Positions 20,109 through 30,200 of a DNA stretch of 54,624 nucleotides are shown here, piece by piece. Position 1 is the first letter of the stretch. Each line of letters begins with the position of its first letter. The stretch is from the NCBI GenBank assembly GCA_019456305.1, contig VRUD01000021.1:1-54624 (forward strand). The letters are read 5' to 3'. The position numbers were made by a program, and so were the translations under genes. Origin of the DNA: Cytophagales bacterium (GTDB lineage: Bacteria; Bacteroidota; Bacteroidia; Cytophagales; VRUD01). The notes below the pieces were generated by a model. The model saw only the letters and a list, made by a program, of their open reading frames with translations, was not told the origin of the DNA and did not search any database.

Positions 20109-20360
20109 TTATTCCCTTTCGAACGGTATTACTTCTGATGCAGCAGTAATTTTTACTTTAATTCCTTTCCAAAATCGGTTAGGTATTATTTCAAGTAATT
20201 TTGCAGGAATGTTTTTAGTATCCAGAACAGCAATTTCAATTATTTTCTCGTTCTTTTCTTTAACAATACCGATTCCTCTTACTTCGGATAACGTAATTAT
20301 CAGGGATTCCAGTTGTTTTTTTGCCTGTTGTATGGTAGACTTCATAGTTTTAGATGCCAT
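20109..20360 (-). CDS. Small protein coupled to the trypsin-like protease
   Basis: An 83-residue protein whose start overlaps the end of the protease gene by 19 bp, so the two are probably translationally coupled. Its core, VRGIGIVKEKNEKIIEIAVL then IPAKLLEIIPNRFWKGIKVKI, resembles the small beta-alpha domain that precedes the catalytic domain in many bacterial trypsin-like peptidases, and a similar stretch (LTGVGIVENALEV) exists in its partner. No signal peptide or membrane segment is visible. It may be a regulator, inhibitor or pro-domain of the protease; that is inference. Confidence 0.75.
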   Translation of the reverse strand: MASKTMKSTIQQAKKQLESLIITLSEVRGIGIVKEKNEKIIEIAVLDTKNIPAKLLEIIPNRFWKGIKVKITAASEVIPFERE

Positions 20361-21301
20361 TTTTTAATTACTTTACTAATTGAACTACTATGATTTGCAA
20401 GCGTGAATTGGTTGTTGCCTGCGAATAATATTCCTACAAATGAACGATCTTCTATGCTGAAAATTGCTGAGCCGGAATCTCCCGGTTGACTAAATGGGTT
20501 TCGGTTCTCAGAAACAATTTGAATTTGGTCCGTAAACACAGCATCAAAAAAGTCGTAACTTACCTTTTGAGTATAATCTAATGACCTAATTCTTCCATGT
20601 GTTGTTGCAGTTGTAGCTCCCACCTTAAAAACTCTCTCGTCTATTAATGCTTTTCTATATCTTAGGTCTGATGATAGATAGAAAACGAGCTCTCCATAAT
20701 TGTCTAATTCCCCAATTGCCAAGTCCACTGAATTTATTTGATTTTTTTTTAAAGGAATATAACCTGTAAGGGTACCAATATCAATTATCTTTCTTTCATC
20801 TATTTTATAAATCAGGTCTCCTTCCTTTCCCTGATTGGTATTCGCAAGGACATGATTATTGCTGAAGATAAAAGCTCTTTTATCTTTCTTCGATGATAGA
20901 ATAAAACTACCTAATGTGCCATATCCACCATAATTTACTAAATCTTGATGACCTACTTTATCTCCAATTCTCAAGCTGGTATATGCTTGAAGTTTTTGAG
21001 TCGAGAATACATTTAATTGCCTTGCATTGACGTTTAATTTCTTACTAAGATGTACTTTGAAATATTTACATACAGCATTTGGAATTATTCTATTGTCTAA
21101 TGTTACTTCAAGGGCATTTTCTACAATTCCAACACCAGTCAGTGAAGTTGAAAGTTCAAATTCGTCAATGTTGCAAGATCCATAAATATTCTGATAGGAT
21201 TTCTGAAGTGATTCACCCAGAAACCCATTAAAAGAATCAGTAGTGTTACCAAGCAACGATTCTTCAATAATTTCCTTTGCTCTAAATATGGTCGTTGACA
21301 T
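20342..21301 (-). CDS. Cytoplasmic trypsin-like (S1-fold) serine protease
   Basis: A 319-residue protein with a chymotrypsin-fold triad that can be read directly: His150 in SNNHVLA, Asp193 in SVDLAIGEL and Ser276 in QPGDSGSAIF. Residues 1-110 form a separate N-terminal part with a GVGIV-type strand. It lacks a signal peptide, which is unusual for trypsin-like enzymes and suggests a cytoplasmic target. Its only neighbour in the operon is the small coupled protein downstream. Such signal-less proteases occur in stress and anti-phage contexts in bacteria, but the target here cannot be named. Confidence 0.85.
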   Translation of the reverse strand: MSTTIFRAKEIIEESLLGNTTDSFNGFLGESLQKSYQNIYGSCNIDEFELSTSLTGVGIVENALEVTLDNRIIPNAVCKYFKVHLSKKLNVNARQLNVFSTQKLQAYTSLRIGDKVGHQDLVNYGGYGTLGSFILSSKKDKRAFIFSNNHVLANTNQGKEGDLIYKIDERKIIDIGTLTGYIPLKKNQINSVDLAIGELDNYGELVFYLSSDLRYRKALIDERVFKVGATTATTHGRIRSLDYTQKVSYDFFDAVFTDQIQIVSENRNPFSQPGDSGSAIFSIEDRSFVGILFAGNNQFTLANHSSSISKVIKKWHLKL

Positions 21302-21787
21302 AATGCAAAGTTACAACAATTTATGATGTTTTCTCGTTCCTTTTTTGATCATTTACAAAGATATGATTTAAACCAAATCACACCTTTACACATTGTAATT
21401 ATATGGGTAAAGGTATGATCATACTTTTATTTATACAAATTTTATATCCATTTTTTCTGGTTTATTATTTTTGTTTTACTACTTTTATGACCTAATTAAT
21501 TGTATCGGAATTTTAATGTTTAAATGAAATTTATATTCAATCTGTTATATGTGCTATTAATGAACAGCTACTGGGCTCTGGTTACTGGGTTCTGGGTTAT
21601 TTGCTTTCGGTAGGCAGGTTGGTAATTCTTTCTAACATTAATTACTACCATTACCCAGTACCGAGTACCCAGTAACTTTATATTATTTTTACTTTGCTCA
21701 ATTTTTAGTAATTTCATCCCGAGTACTCGGGATCAACTTGCGAAGTTATGTTCTGTTTTCTTCCGAAGCACTAAAAGTTGTATACCA
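21302..21787. other. Intergenic region, repeats only
   Basis: Very AT-rich. It contains an inverted pair of ACTGGG/TACCCAGTA-type repeats (about 21570-21675) and the palindrome CCCGAGTACTCGGG (21719-21732). No gene is visible. Confidence 0.55.
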
Positions 21788-21802
21788 ATGTATTCCCCTA
21801 AA

Positions 21803-22843
21803 ATGAAAATTTTGTTGATCGCCTGCCTGATTGGATCGTTGAGTAGCTGTATGACAAAAAGCAGCGAAAATAATCCAATAGGTGAACGGCTTTATTTTAA
21901 ATTTGAGAAGCCTGTTACAATAGAAAAAATAAAATATGCGCATGGCGGTACCTGGTCAGGCAACTCATTCCAGGCTAATGCAAGACTAAAAGCCTTTAGC
22001 TTTGGCCTAAAAGGAGCAATTATTTTAAATAAATACCAGCTTGAAAATGAACCGTTCCCTATTACTATAGACTTAGCGAAGCCCTTAACGGGCAATGAAT
22101 TTAAGCTTATTATTAACGATACTTATGCTGGTCAATTAAGCAATATCCTTTTTGTTGATGAATTGTCTTTTTTTGATGGAAAGAAGTGGTTCAATTTATA
22201 CGCTTCAATTGTTCAGGAAAGTAAGCTGATAAGTTTTTACCCGACTATAGCTGCAGATACTGCTTTAATAGATCTGGCATTACTTCGGGGCGCCTTCAGA
22301 TCCTCAGATCACGATAATGTGCATGATTTTGTTTTTGATATAAAATATGCAACAAAAGACAATTTTATGCACGAGCAGCTCTATGATTGTGACAAATGCC
22401 TGCTTAGAAAGCAGGTGGCGATGGCATTTTTAAAAGCCCGGGATCTTTTTAGTAACGATGGATACAGGATTAAAGTTTTTGACTGTTACCGGCCTCTTTC
22501 TGTCCAGAAAAAAATGTGGGAAAAAATAAAAGATATACGGTATGTTGCCAATCCATCAACCAGGTTCGGTTCTGCTCATAATCGTGGGATGGCAATAGAC
22601 ATTACCCTGATAGATAGGCAAGGAAGAGAATTAAATATGGGCACCAAATTTGATTTTTTCGGACTTGAAGCACAGCATAACTTTAAAAATTTCCCCCAGG
22701 AAGTTTTGAAAAACAGGAGATACCTTAAAGCTACCATGAAAAAAGCCGGATTTCAGCCAATCAGTTCAGAATGGTGGCATTATTCTTATAAGAATAGAGA
22801 ATTTGATGTGTCAGATGTGAAAATTCCATGTGAGATGTATTAA
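21803..22843 (+). CDS. Lipoprotein with VanX-like D-Ala-D-Ala dipeptidase domain
   Basis: The start at 21803 gives MKILLIACLIGSLSSC, a lipoprotein signal; a start at 21788 would add five residues. Residues about 30-155 form a beta-sandwich-like domain (ARLKAFSFGLKGAI, NEFKLIINDTYAG) that may bind glycan. Residues about 165-345 form a D-alanyl-D-alanine dipeptidase domain of the M15D/VanX family: VFDCYRPLSVQKKMW, the zinc motif SAHNRGMAIDITL (His and Asp ligands) and EWWHYSY (catalytic Glu and third ligand). It probably trims peptidoglycan dipeptides in the periplasm; nothing around it suggests vancomycin resistance. Confidence 0.9.
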   Translation: MKILLIACLIGSLSSCMTKSSENNPIGERLYFKFEKPVTIEKIKYAHGGTWSGNSFQANARLKAFSFGLKGAIILNKYQLENEPFPITIDLAKPLTGNEFKLIINDTYAGQLSNILFVDELSFFDGKKWFNLYASIVQESKLISFYPTIAADTALIDLALLRGAFRSSDHDNVHDFVFDIKYATKDNFMHEQLYDCDKCLLRKQVAMAFLKARDLFSNDGYRIKVFDCYRPLSVQKKMWEKIKDIRYVANPSTRFGSAHNRGMAIDITLIDRQGRELNMGTKFDFFGLEAQHNFKNFPQEVLKNRRYLKATMKKAGFQPISSEWWHYSYKNREFDVSDVKIPCEMY

Positions 22844-22912
22844 TAATAATCTTTCAATGTAGAAAATTGGAAGCTGCGGATTAATTTATTTTTAGAATTA
22901 ATCAAAAATACG

Positions 22913-22920
22913 TAACTTTG
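22913..22920 (+). promoter_or_regulatory. Putative -7 box for the E2 gene
   Basis: TAACTTTG matches the Bacteroidota sigma-ABfr -7 consensus TAnnTTTG, 34 bp before the ATG of the E2 gene. The -33 element is weak. Confidence 0.4.
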
Positions 22921-22954
22921 AAAATTGATTTAACACTGGAATAACATTATAATC

Positions 22955-24337
22955 ATGGCCGAATTAATCACAATGCCCAAAATGAGTGACACTATGACCG
23001 AAGGTGTGATAGTGGCATGGCACAAAAAAACAGGTGATAAAGTTTCATCCGGGGATCTATTGGCTGAAATAGATACCGATAAAGCCACCATGGACCTCGA
23101 ATCTTACCAGGATGGCACCCTATTGTATATAGGTGTAAAGAAAGGAGAAACGGTGGCAGTGGATGGCATACTGGCTATCATCGGAGAAAAAGGAGAAGAT
23201 TATAAGCAACTTTTAGCTGCCGGGCAATCTAAAGTTGAAAAGCAGGAACAGGAAATTGAAACTGTTAAAACCAACCAGCTTGAGGGAGATTCAGCGCAGG
23301 CAGGCCTGCCTGCCGTCCCGCCAAAGGCGGGATCAGCGAAGGCAGGAAGTCCTGTAAATGAAATTCAAGCTCCTCCCAAAGCAGGGATTGGTCTTTCTCA
23401 AAATGTATCGCAGATTGGGCAAACTAACGACAGGGCGCTCAAAGCTTCACCATTGGCAAAGAAGCTGGCTAAGGAAAAAGGATATGACCTATCACTGATC
23501 AGGGGGACAGGAGATGATGGCCGTATTACTAAAAGAGATATTGAAGAATTTATTCCTGGTGCCGGCCTGTCCCGTATCCCGGGTACTCTGGATCGGGGTT
23601 CAAAAGCGCCCTCCTTTACAATTCCTGAAGTTGTTGGGCAGGAAAGCTATGAAGAAGTTGTCATCACACAAATGAGAAAAGCCATTGCCAGACGGTTATC
23701 TGAAAGTAAATACACCTCTCCGCATTATTATCTTACCATGGAAATTGTAATGGATAAGGCAATGGAAGCAAGAAAAAGTATTAACGAAGTTTCACCTCTG
23801 AAGATTTCTTTCAACGACATCATTATTAAGTCAGTTGCCGCAGCGATACGGCAAAATCCTAAAGTCAACGCGTCATGGGTTGAAGAGGCAAATGGAGAAA
23901 CAAAGGCAAGATACAACAAACATATCCATATAGGAGTGGCGGTTGCTGTGGATGACGGGTTAATGGTGCCTGTTATTCGTTTCGCTGATAATAAATCCCT
24001 CTCTCATATTGCTGCTGAAGTGAAACAATTAGCTGATAAAGCAAAAAACAAAGCTTTACAGCCCCCGGATTATGAAGGTAATACATTTACCATTTCAAAC
24101 CTGGGGATGTTTGGTATAGAAGAATTTACTGCCATCATCAATCCTCCCGATGCCTGTATTTTAGCAGTTGGAGGCATTAAGCAAGTTCCTTTAGTGAAAG
24201 ATGGAGAAATAAAGCCAGGCAATACGATGAAAGTAACACTTTCCTGTGACCACAGAGTCGTGGACGGGGCAACGGGATCGCAGTTTCTTCAAACGTTTAA
24301 AAGCTTATTGGAAGATCCTGTTAAAATTTTGGTTTAA
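22955..24337 (+). CDS. pdhC: Dihydrolipoamide acetyltransferase (PDH E2)
   Basis: The E2 core of pyruvate dehydrogenase transfers acetyl groups from lipoyl-lysine to CoA. One lipoyl domain lies at residues 1-77 with Lys43 in DTDKATMD. An E1/E3-binding domain lies at about 163-200 (ASPLAKKLAKEKGYDLSLIRGTG). The catalytic domain (about 228-460) has the active-site His433 and Asp437 in HRVVDG. The linkers contain repeat-derived stretches: residues about 112-148 (PAVPPKAGSAKAGS, from CCCGCC...GGCGGG type DNA) and about 203-219 (SRIPGTLDRGS, from CCCGGGTAC-type palindromes). Branched-chain or 2-oxoglutarate specificity is possible, but the first is favoured by the single lipoyl domain and overall form. 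Confidence 0.93.
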   Translation: MAELITMPKMSDTMTEGVIVAWHKKTGDKVSSGDLLAEIDTDKATMDLESYQDGTLLYIGVKKGETVAVDGILAIIGEKGEDYKQLLAAGQSKVEKQEQEIETVKTNQLEGDSAQAGLPAVPPKAGSAKAGSPVNEIQAPPKAGIGLSQNVSQIGQTNDRALKASPLAKKLAKEKGYDLSLIRGTGDDGRITKRDIEEFIPGAGLSRIPGTLDRGSKAPSFTIPEVVGQESYEEVVITQMRKAIARRLSESKYTSPHYYLTMEIVMDKAMEARKSINEVSPLKISFNDIIIKSVAAAIRQNPKVNASWVEEANGETKARYNKHIHIGVAVAVDDGLMVPVIRFADNKSLSHIAAEVKQLADKAKNKALQPPDYEGNTFTISNLGMFGIEEFTAIINPPDACILAVGGIKQVPLVKDGEIKPGNTMKVTLSCDHRVVDGATGSQFLQTFKSLLEDPVKILV

Positions 24338-24371
24338 AAAATAAACGTATAATATTAACTTAATTAAATCA

Positions 24372-25760
24372 GTGAAATTCGTGTCAAAAGATCCTGCTAA
24401 TATCACACTCCCTTCAGAAAAAACAGAAAATATAATCCATAAAAGTTCAGTTGAAAACCAATTACTCCTTTTTAAATCTATTGTGATCAATATGAATGAG
24501 GGTGTTTTGATCAGTGAGGCAAATACTTCAGACCGGTCTGAACCCAAAATCATTTATATCAATAATGCATATACAAAAATAACCGGATATTCCTTAGAAG
24601 AGCTGGCAGGTCAGTCACTTCAAATTTTAAGAGGACCAAAAACTGACCCGGAAACAGTTAAAAAAATTGATAATGCTTTTTTTAAAGGGCTGCCTCTGCA
24701 GGCAGAAATTGTTAATTATCGTAAAGACGGTGCAGAATACTGGATAGAGCTTAACAGTGTTCCTGTAAAAGATGCAAAAGGGTTTCCCATCTACTGGATA
24801 TCCATTCAGAGAGACATTACAGAGAGGAAGAAAGCAGAAGAAAAAATCAAAAGACTTTACAAAAGAATTCGTGAAAGTATAAATTATGCCAAACGAATTC
24901 AGCAATCCATCCTGCCCGGTATGCAATTAATAAGAAAATCTTTTCCGGACTCTTTTATACTTTTCAAACCCAAAGATGTGGTAAGTGGAGATTTTACCTG
25001 GTTTTATAAAAAGAACGATGATTACTTTATAGCCGCAGTTGATTGTACAGGTCACGGAGTACCCGGTGCATTTATGTCTATTATAGGTAATGACTTACTG
25101 AATGAAATTGTTATTGATAAAAATATTGATGATCCGGCAAAAATCCTGGGTTTTTTAAAAGAAGGTGTAAATCGTACTCTTCATCAATCAGAATTAGATA
25201 CACAATCGGATGATGGATTGGAAATAGCTTTCTGTAGGATCAATCTTAATAAAAAACAAATAGTATTTAGCGGCTCCCATCGTCCATTATATTTTATACA
25301 TAACGGGCAATTAACTCAATATAAAGGTGATCTTGTTACCATAGGGGGAAAATCAAGGTTACTCCAAAACAAAAAAGCATCCTTAAATTTGACATCCGAA
25401 TACAATTCGGATTTCTCGAAATTCGAAATTCAAAATCCGAAACTCGAAATCCGAAATTCGAAATCCGAAATTCGAAACTCGAAACTCGAAATCCGAAAAC
25501 TGAAGGGCCTCAAATTCTCAAATCATATAATTAAATTTAGAAAAAATGATGCCATTTTTCTTTTTTCAGATGGCTTGCAAGACCAATTCAGCGAAAACGG
25601 AGAGTCAAAGTATGGTTCAAAACGTCTTAGAGAAAATATAGTAAACAACCTCCATCTTACTATGGATGAATTATACAATCTGTTCAATAAAGATTTTGAA
25701 CAATGGAAAGGAAGTAGTAATCAAATTGATGATGTGTTGTTGATAGGGATAAGATTCTAA
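24372..25760 (+). CDS. PAS-domain SpoIIE/PP2C-type phosphatase
   Basis: A 462-residue cytoplasmic sensor phosphatase. A PAS/PAC domain lies at about residues 25-155 (IIYINNAYTKITGYSLEELAGQ, ISIQRDITERKKAEE), then a short linker helix (KRIRESINYAKRIQQSILP) and a SpoIIE domain (about 195-462: FKPKDVVSGDFTWF, AAVDCTGHGVPGAFMSIIG, SDDGLEIAFCRI, DAIFLFSDGLQDQF). It probably dephosphorylates an anti-sigma-factor antagonist or similar regulator. Residues about 338-378 (FEIQNPKLEIRNSKSEIR) are an in-frame block of tandem GAAATCCGAAATTC-type repeats inside the phosphatase domain. The start is GTG; the first in-frame ATG would cut into the PAS domain. Confidence 0.9.
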   Translation: MKFVSKDPANITLPSEKTENIIHKSSVENQLLLFKSIVINMNEGVLISEANTSDRSEPKIIYINNAYTKITGYSLEELAGQSLQILRGPKTDPETVKKIDNAFFKGLPLQAEIVNYRKDGAEYWIELNSVPVKDAKGFPIYWISIQRDITERKKAEEKIKRLYKRIRESINYAKRIQQSILPGMQLIRKSFPDSFILFKPKDVVSGDFTWFYKKNDDYFIAAVDCTGHGVPGAFMSIIGNDLLNEIVIDKNIDDPAKILGFLKEGVNRTLHQSELDTQSDDGLEIAFCRINLNKKQIVFSGSHRPLYFIHNGQLTQYKGDLVTIGGKSRLLQNKKASLNLTSEYNSDFSKFEIQNPKLEIRNSKSEIRNSKLEIRKLKGLKFSNHIIKFRKNDAIFLFSDGLQDQFSENGESKYGSKRLRENIVNNLHLTMDELYNLFNKDFEQWKGSSNQIDDVLLIGIRF

Positions 25761-25807
25761 GTTATTTTAAAATATTCTAAAAAATATCGTTAATTAAATT
25801 TTCAACT

Positions 25808-26347
25808 ATGAGTAAAATAAGATCTACTACAGTTCTGGCTGTCATAAAAGATAATGTGGTTGCTATCGGTGGTGACGGGCAGGCAACAATGGGTGAAACC
25901 ATCGCTAAAAGCAATGTCAATAAGATCCGCAAATTATTTGACGGAAAGATAATAACCGGGTTTGCAGGTTCAACAGCAGACGCATTTACGCTCCTCGATA
26001 AATTTGAGGAAAAACTGAAAGCCTATGGCGGAAACATGAAACGTTCTGCTATTGAATTGGCTAAAGATTGGCGTACAGACAGATACTTAAGAAGGCTGGA
26101 AGCAATGCTGATCACTGCAAACAACAAAGAATTGCTTGTAATTTCAGGAACAGGTGATGTACTTGAACCCGATAATCAGATAGCCGCTATAGGTTCCGGA
26201 AGTATGTACGCCCAGGCTGCAGCCAATGCTCTTAAAAAATTTGCCCCTAAGCTTACTGCAGAGGAAATTGTGAAAGAAAGTCTGAGTATTGCTGCTGATA
26301 TTTGTATCTATACTAATCATAACCTGGTAATTGAAAAATTGAATTGA
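25808..26347 (+). CDS. hslV: ATP-dependent protease subunit HslV
   Basis: HslV is the proteasome-like peptidase ring that works with the HslU ATPase. The 179-residue sequence matches the family along its length: a six-residue propeptide MSKIRS with the catalytic Thr7 (TTVLAV), GDGQATMG, GFAGSTADAFTLLDKFE, ELAKDWRTDRYLRRLEA, AIGSGSMYAQAAANAL and ADICIYTNH. hslU normally follows directly but is not in this window; arsC follows at 7 bp. Confidence 0.96.
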   Translation: MSKIRSTTVLAVIKDNVVAIGGDGQATMGETIAKSNVNKIRKLFDGKIITGFAGSTADAFTLLDKFEEKLKAYGGNMKRSAIELAKDWRTDRYLRRLEAMLITANNKELLVISGTGDVLEPDNQIAAIGSGSMYAQAAANALKKFAPKLTAEEIVKESLSIAADICIYTNHNLVIEKLN

Positions 26348-26354
26348 GATCTAA

Positions 26355-26693
26355 ATGATAATCTACCACAACCCCAGATGCAGAAAAAGTCGTGAGACAC
26401 TTCAACTGATAAAAGACAAAGGTGTTACTGTAGAGATTGTTGAATATCTTAATACCTCGCCTTCTGAACTTCAGTTAAAAGATATTCTGAGTAAACTTGG
26501 TATGAAAGCCATTGAAATTGTAAGAAAAGGTGAGCCGGTCTTCAAAGAAAATTTTAAAGGAAAGGATTTTAGTGAGGATCAATGGATCAGGATACTGGCT
26601 GAAAATCCTATACTTATTGAACGGCCGATAGTGGTTAAAGAAAATGAAGCTGTAATCGGGCGCCCTCCGGAGAATGTTTTGAAGTTATTGTAG
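26355..26693 (+). CDS. arsC: ArsC-family arsenate reductase
   Basis: A 112-residue thioredoxin-fold protein of the ArsC family. It has the catalytic Cys9 in NPRCRKSRET, the KKGEPV-like segment (RKGEPVFKENF) and the conserved ERPIVV stretch with its Arg. It starts 7 bp after hslV and is probably co-transcribed. No ars operon genes are nearby, so it may serve in general redox or as a YffB-like protein instead of in arsenic resistance. Confidence 0.88.
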   Translation: MIIYHNPRCRKSRETLQLIKDKGVTVEIVEYLNTSPSELQLKDILSKLGMKAIEIVRKGEPVFKENFKGKDFSEDQWIRILAENPILIERPIVVKENEAVIGRPPENVLKLL

Positions 26694-26726
26694 ACGCAAA
26701 GAGCATAAGCGAAAACCGCTACGCGC

Positions 26727-27158
26727 CTATTTCGCTGACAACGTATCAATAAATTCGTTTCCACCGGGAAAGCCATCCTTATCCTTATCAATAAACTCCA
26801 TATCTGCTCCTGAGCTGTTTATAGCAGTAAACCAGCGGAATTTTATATCAGACTTCCCGTTTTTTTTCTCAACAACATCAAACCCTTTTACTGTTTTGTT
26901 GTTTACATACACACCATTACTTTCACCCAAAAGCTCAATAAAGATTGCATAAGGATTTTGATTATTTACCACAAGTGTATTTGATATTTCAGAATTGAGC
27001 TCAACATGCCGAAAACCCTTTATTAATTGTGATTCACCATAATCAGATAAAATGTTAGATGTCATATTTCTCTTGTTCTGGGCTTGCGAATTTGATATTG
27101 CTACAATTGCAATAATTACAACAATGATCAACCGTGTGATTTTGTTTTTGGCGTCCAT
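26727..27158 (-). CDS. Small exported protein, unknown function
   Basis: A 143-residue protein with a signal peptide (RLIIVVIIAIVAISNSQAQ). The stretch IELLGESNGVYVNNKTVKGFDV followed by FRWFTAINSS resembles a strand-turn module found at the ends of Bacteroidota cell-wall or adhesin-like proteins (xGVYVxNKTxxGFxV...F.Y..VA). It may be a free-standing version of that module, facing the periplasm or surface. It is divergent from the amidohydrolase gene. Confidence 0.75.
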   Translation of the reverse strand: MDAKNKITRLIIVVIIAIVAISNSQAQNKRNMTSNILSDYGESQLIKGFRHVELNSEISNTLVVNNQNPYAIFIELLGESNGVYVNNKTVKGFDVVEKKNGKSDIKFRWFTAINSSGADMEFIDKDKDGFPGGNEFIDTLSAK

Positions 27159-27239
27159 TAAGCAAATATTTTATTATCTAAATTTATACCCATCCTTTCT
27201 TAATGCAGTAGGCATTTACAAATATAACGCTAATTATAT

Positions 27240-27247
27240 TATATTTG
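27240..27247 (+). promoter_or_regulatory. Putative -7 box for the amidohydrolase gene
   Basis: TATATTTG matches TAnnTTTG, 47 bp before the ATG; TTTA at 27215-27218 could be a weak -33 element. Confidence 0.4.
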
Positions 27248-27294
27248 CAAAAATAATACATCATAATAATAACTACAAGGCAAATATTTAATTA

Positions 27295-30200
27295 ATGAAA
27301 AAGATCCTTCTCTCAATTATTGTTACTTATTTAGTTCATTTCAACCTGATCTCCCAGGAAACCTTCCCCCTAAATGGCGTAAAAGACAAAAGACCTGAGA
27401 TCTATGCTTTTACCAATGCTACTATTTTTGTCGATTATCAGACAGTATTAAAAAATGCTACACTAATTATCAAAGATGGTATTGTAGAATCGGTTGGTGC
27501 GAAAATAACGATCCCTAAAGGATACATTGTTACAGATCTAAAAGGAAAATATATTTATCCCTCTTTCCTTGATATTTATACTGGTTATGGAATTCCTCAG
27601 CTTAAAAAGAGAAAAAGGTCCAGAAATTCAAAACCTCAGTTTTTATCAAATAAGAAAGGCGCCTATCATTGGAATCAAGCTATAAAACCTGAAATAAACG
27701 CCAAAGATCTGTTCGCAGCAGATACCGGTAAAGCCAAACAATTCAGGAATTTAGGTTTTGGAGCAGCGCTTACCCTCCAAAAAGACGGGGTTGTCAGGGG
27801 TTCTTCTGTGCTTGTTACTCTTGCTGATGCCAATGAAAATGATGTCATGATCCTGGATATGGCAGCAGCACATTATTCATTTGACAAAGGCTCATCTACC
27901 CAGAATTATCCCGGCTCATTGATGGGAACCATAGCGCTTTTGAGACAAACCTGGCTTGACGCCCGGTGGTATAAGCAGCGGAGCAAAAGCAATGCAGAAT
28001 ATAATATTTCTTTAGAAGCATTTAATAACCTTCAAAGCTTGCCACAAATCTTTGATATAGGGGCAAAGCTTGCCCCGCCCCTACAAGTGTTGAGAGCCAA
28101 CAAAATCGGTGATGAGTTTGGCGTCCAATATATCATGGTAGGATCAGGGCTTGAATATCAACGTATTAATGATATAAAAGCTACAAGAGCTTCGTTTATC
28201 ATTCCATTGAACTTCCCTTTAGCATATAAAGTAGAAGACCCACTCGATGCAACAAAGATAACGCTGTCGGAAATGAAACATTGGGAATTAGCGCCTGCTA
28301 ACCCTTCAAAATTAGCAGAACATCAAATACAATTTGCAATTACCACAGCCGGTTTAAAGAATAAGAAAGATTTCTGGAAGAATCTTCGTAAAGCTATAGA
28401 ATATGGCTTAGATGAGAAGGTAGCGCTCAAGGCATTAACCTATACGCCTGCAAAATTATTGAGGGTTGATGACCAATTAGGGAGCCTTAAAAAAGGCAAG
28501 ATAGCCAATTTCCTGATCACTGCGTCCAATATTTTTGATAAAGAGAATATCATTTATCAGAATTGGGTCCAGGGCAAAAAATATGAGATCAACGACATTG
28601 AACTGACTGATATAAGAGGGACTTATGATCTTACGATCAATGAAAAACCTCCGCTCAAATTAAAAATTACCGGGAAATTGCAAAAACCCGAATTGAACAT
28701 TCACATAAATGATACAACAAAGATAAAAATTAACTTTTCAAGGAGTAAAGATCAAATCACACTTTATTTTGATGTAGGCCGGAATGGTATTCCGGCAGAC
28801 ATCAAGCAGATTAAAAATGGTGACAGTAAGGGTAATATAAGGCTTAGCGGATGGATTGAAGGTGATATTTTGTCCGGCAAGGGCCAGCTACCTGATGGCT
28901 CTTGGATAAAATGGGACGCCAGGCAGACAGAGTCATTTAAGGAGGAACACACCCCTGCCCCCTCTCAAGAGGGGAATAAGAAAGATACTATTGCGGGACA
29001 GGGAGCAAATGACAGGGAGCCCGGAGCAGTGATCTATCCATTTACTGCTTATGGTTGGGAAAAGAAACCAAAACAGGAAACGGTTCTGTTCAAAAACGCT
29101 ACGGTCTGGACAAACGAAAGAGATGGCATTCTGGAAAATACAGATGTATTAATACAAAACGGTAAGATCTCAAAAATTGGCAGGAGCTTAACTCCCCAAA
29201 ATGCCAGGGTAATTGATGCGACAGGAAAACATTTAACTTCCGGCATCATAGATGAGCATTCACACATTGCAATATACAAAGGCGTGAATGAAGGAACACA
29301 AGCTGTTTCGGCAGAGGTTCGCATAGGAGATGTTATCAATTCAGAAGATGTAAATATTTACCGCCAACTGGCAGGGGGTGTTACTGCCGTGCAGCTTTTG
29401 CACGGTTCGGCAAATCCCATCGGTGGTCAATCTGCCCTGATAAAATTACGCTGGGGTGCGTTACCTTCAGCTATGAAAATTAAGGATGCTGATGGATTTA
29501 TCAAATTTGCGCTCGGTGAAAATGTAAAGCAGTCTAACTGGGGCAATAACAGAAAATCCCGTTTCCCTCAAACCAGGATGGGCGTAGAGCAGGTTTATTT
29601 TGATGCCTTTACAAGAGCAAAAGAGTATAAGCAGGCAACCAAAAAATATAATTCATTGTCTGGGAAAGAAAAGGCAAGAACTATGCCCCCCAGGAAAGAC
29701 CTGGAATTAGAGGCTTTGTCAGAGATATTAGATAGTAAACGCTTTATTACCTGCCATTCTTACCGGCAATCTGAGATCAACATGCTCATGAAAGTAGCTG
29801 ATTCTATGGGTTTTAGGGTGAACACTTTTACACATATTTTGGAAGGATATAAGGTTGCAGACAAAATGAAGGCGCATGGCGCAGGAGCTTCAACATTTTC
29901 AGACTGGTGGGCATACAAATATGAAGTTATAGAAGCTGTTCCATACAATGGCGCCTTAATGCACCAGGTTGGCATTGTTACAGCTTATAACTCCGATGAT
30001 GCCGAAATGGGCAGGCGGCTCAACCAGGAAGCAGCAAAAGCGGTCAAATATGGCGGGCTTTCAGAAGAGGAAGCCTGGAAGTTCGTAACATTAAATCCTG
30101 CTAAATTATTACATTTGGATAATAATATGGGAAGCATTAAAGCAGGGAAAGATGCCGACCTGGTGATCTGGTCTGACAACCCGCTTTCCATATACGCAAA

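Noticed and set aside
21803-22843. Vancomycin resistance (vanX) locus
   Set aside because: The enzyme family matches, but no vanH, vanA or vanRS partner is nearby and the protein is a lipoprotein, which fits cell-wall turnover.
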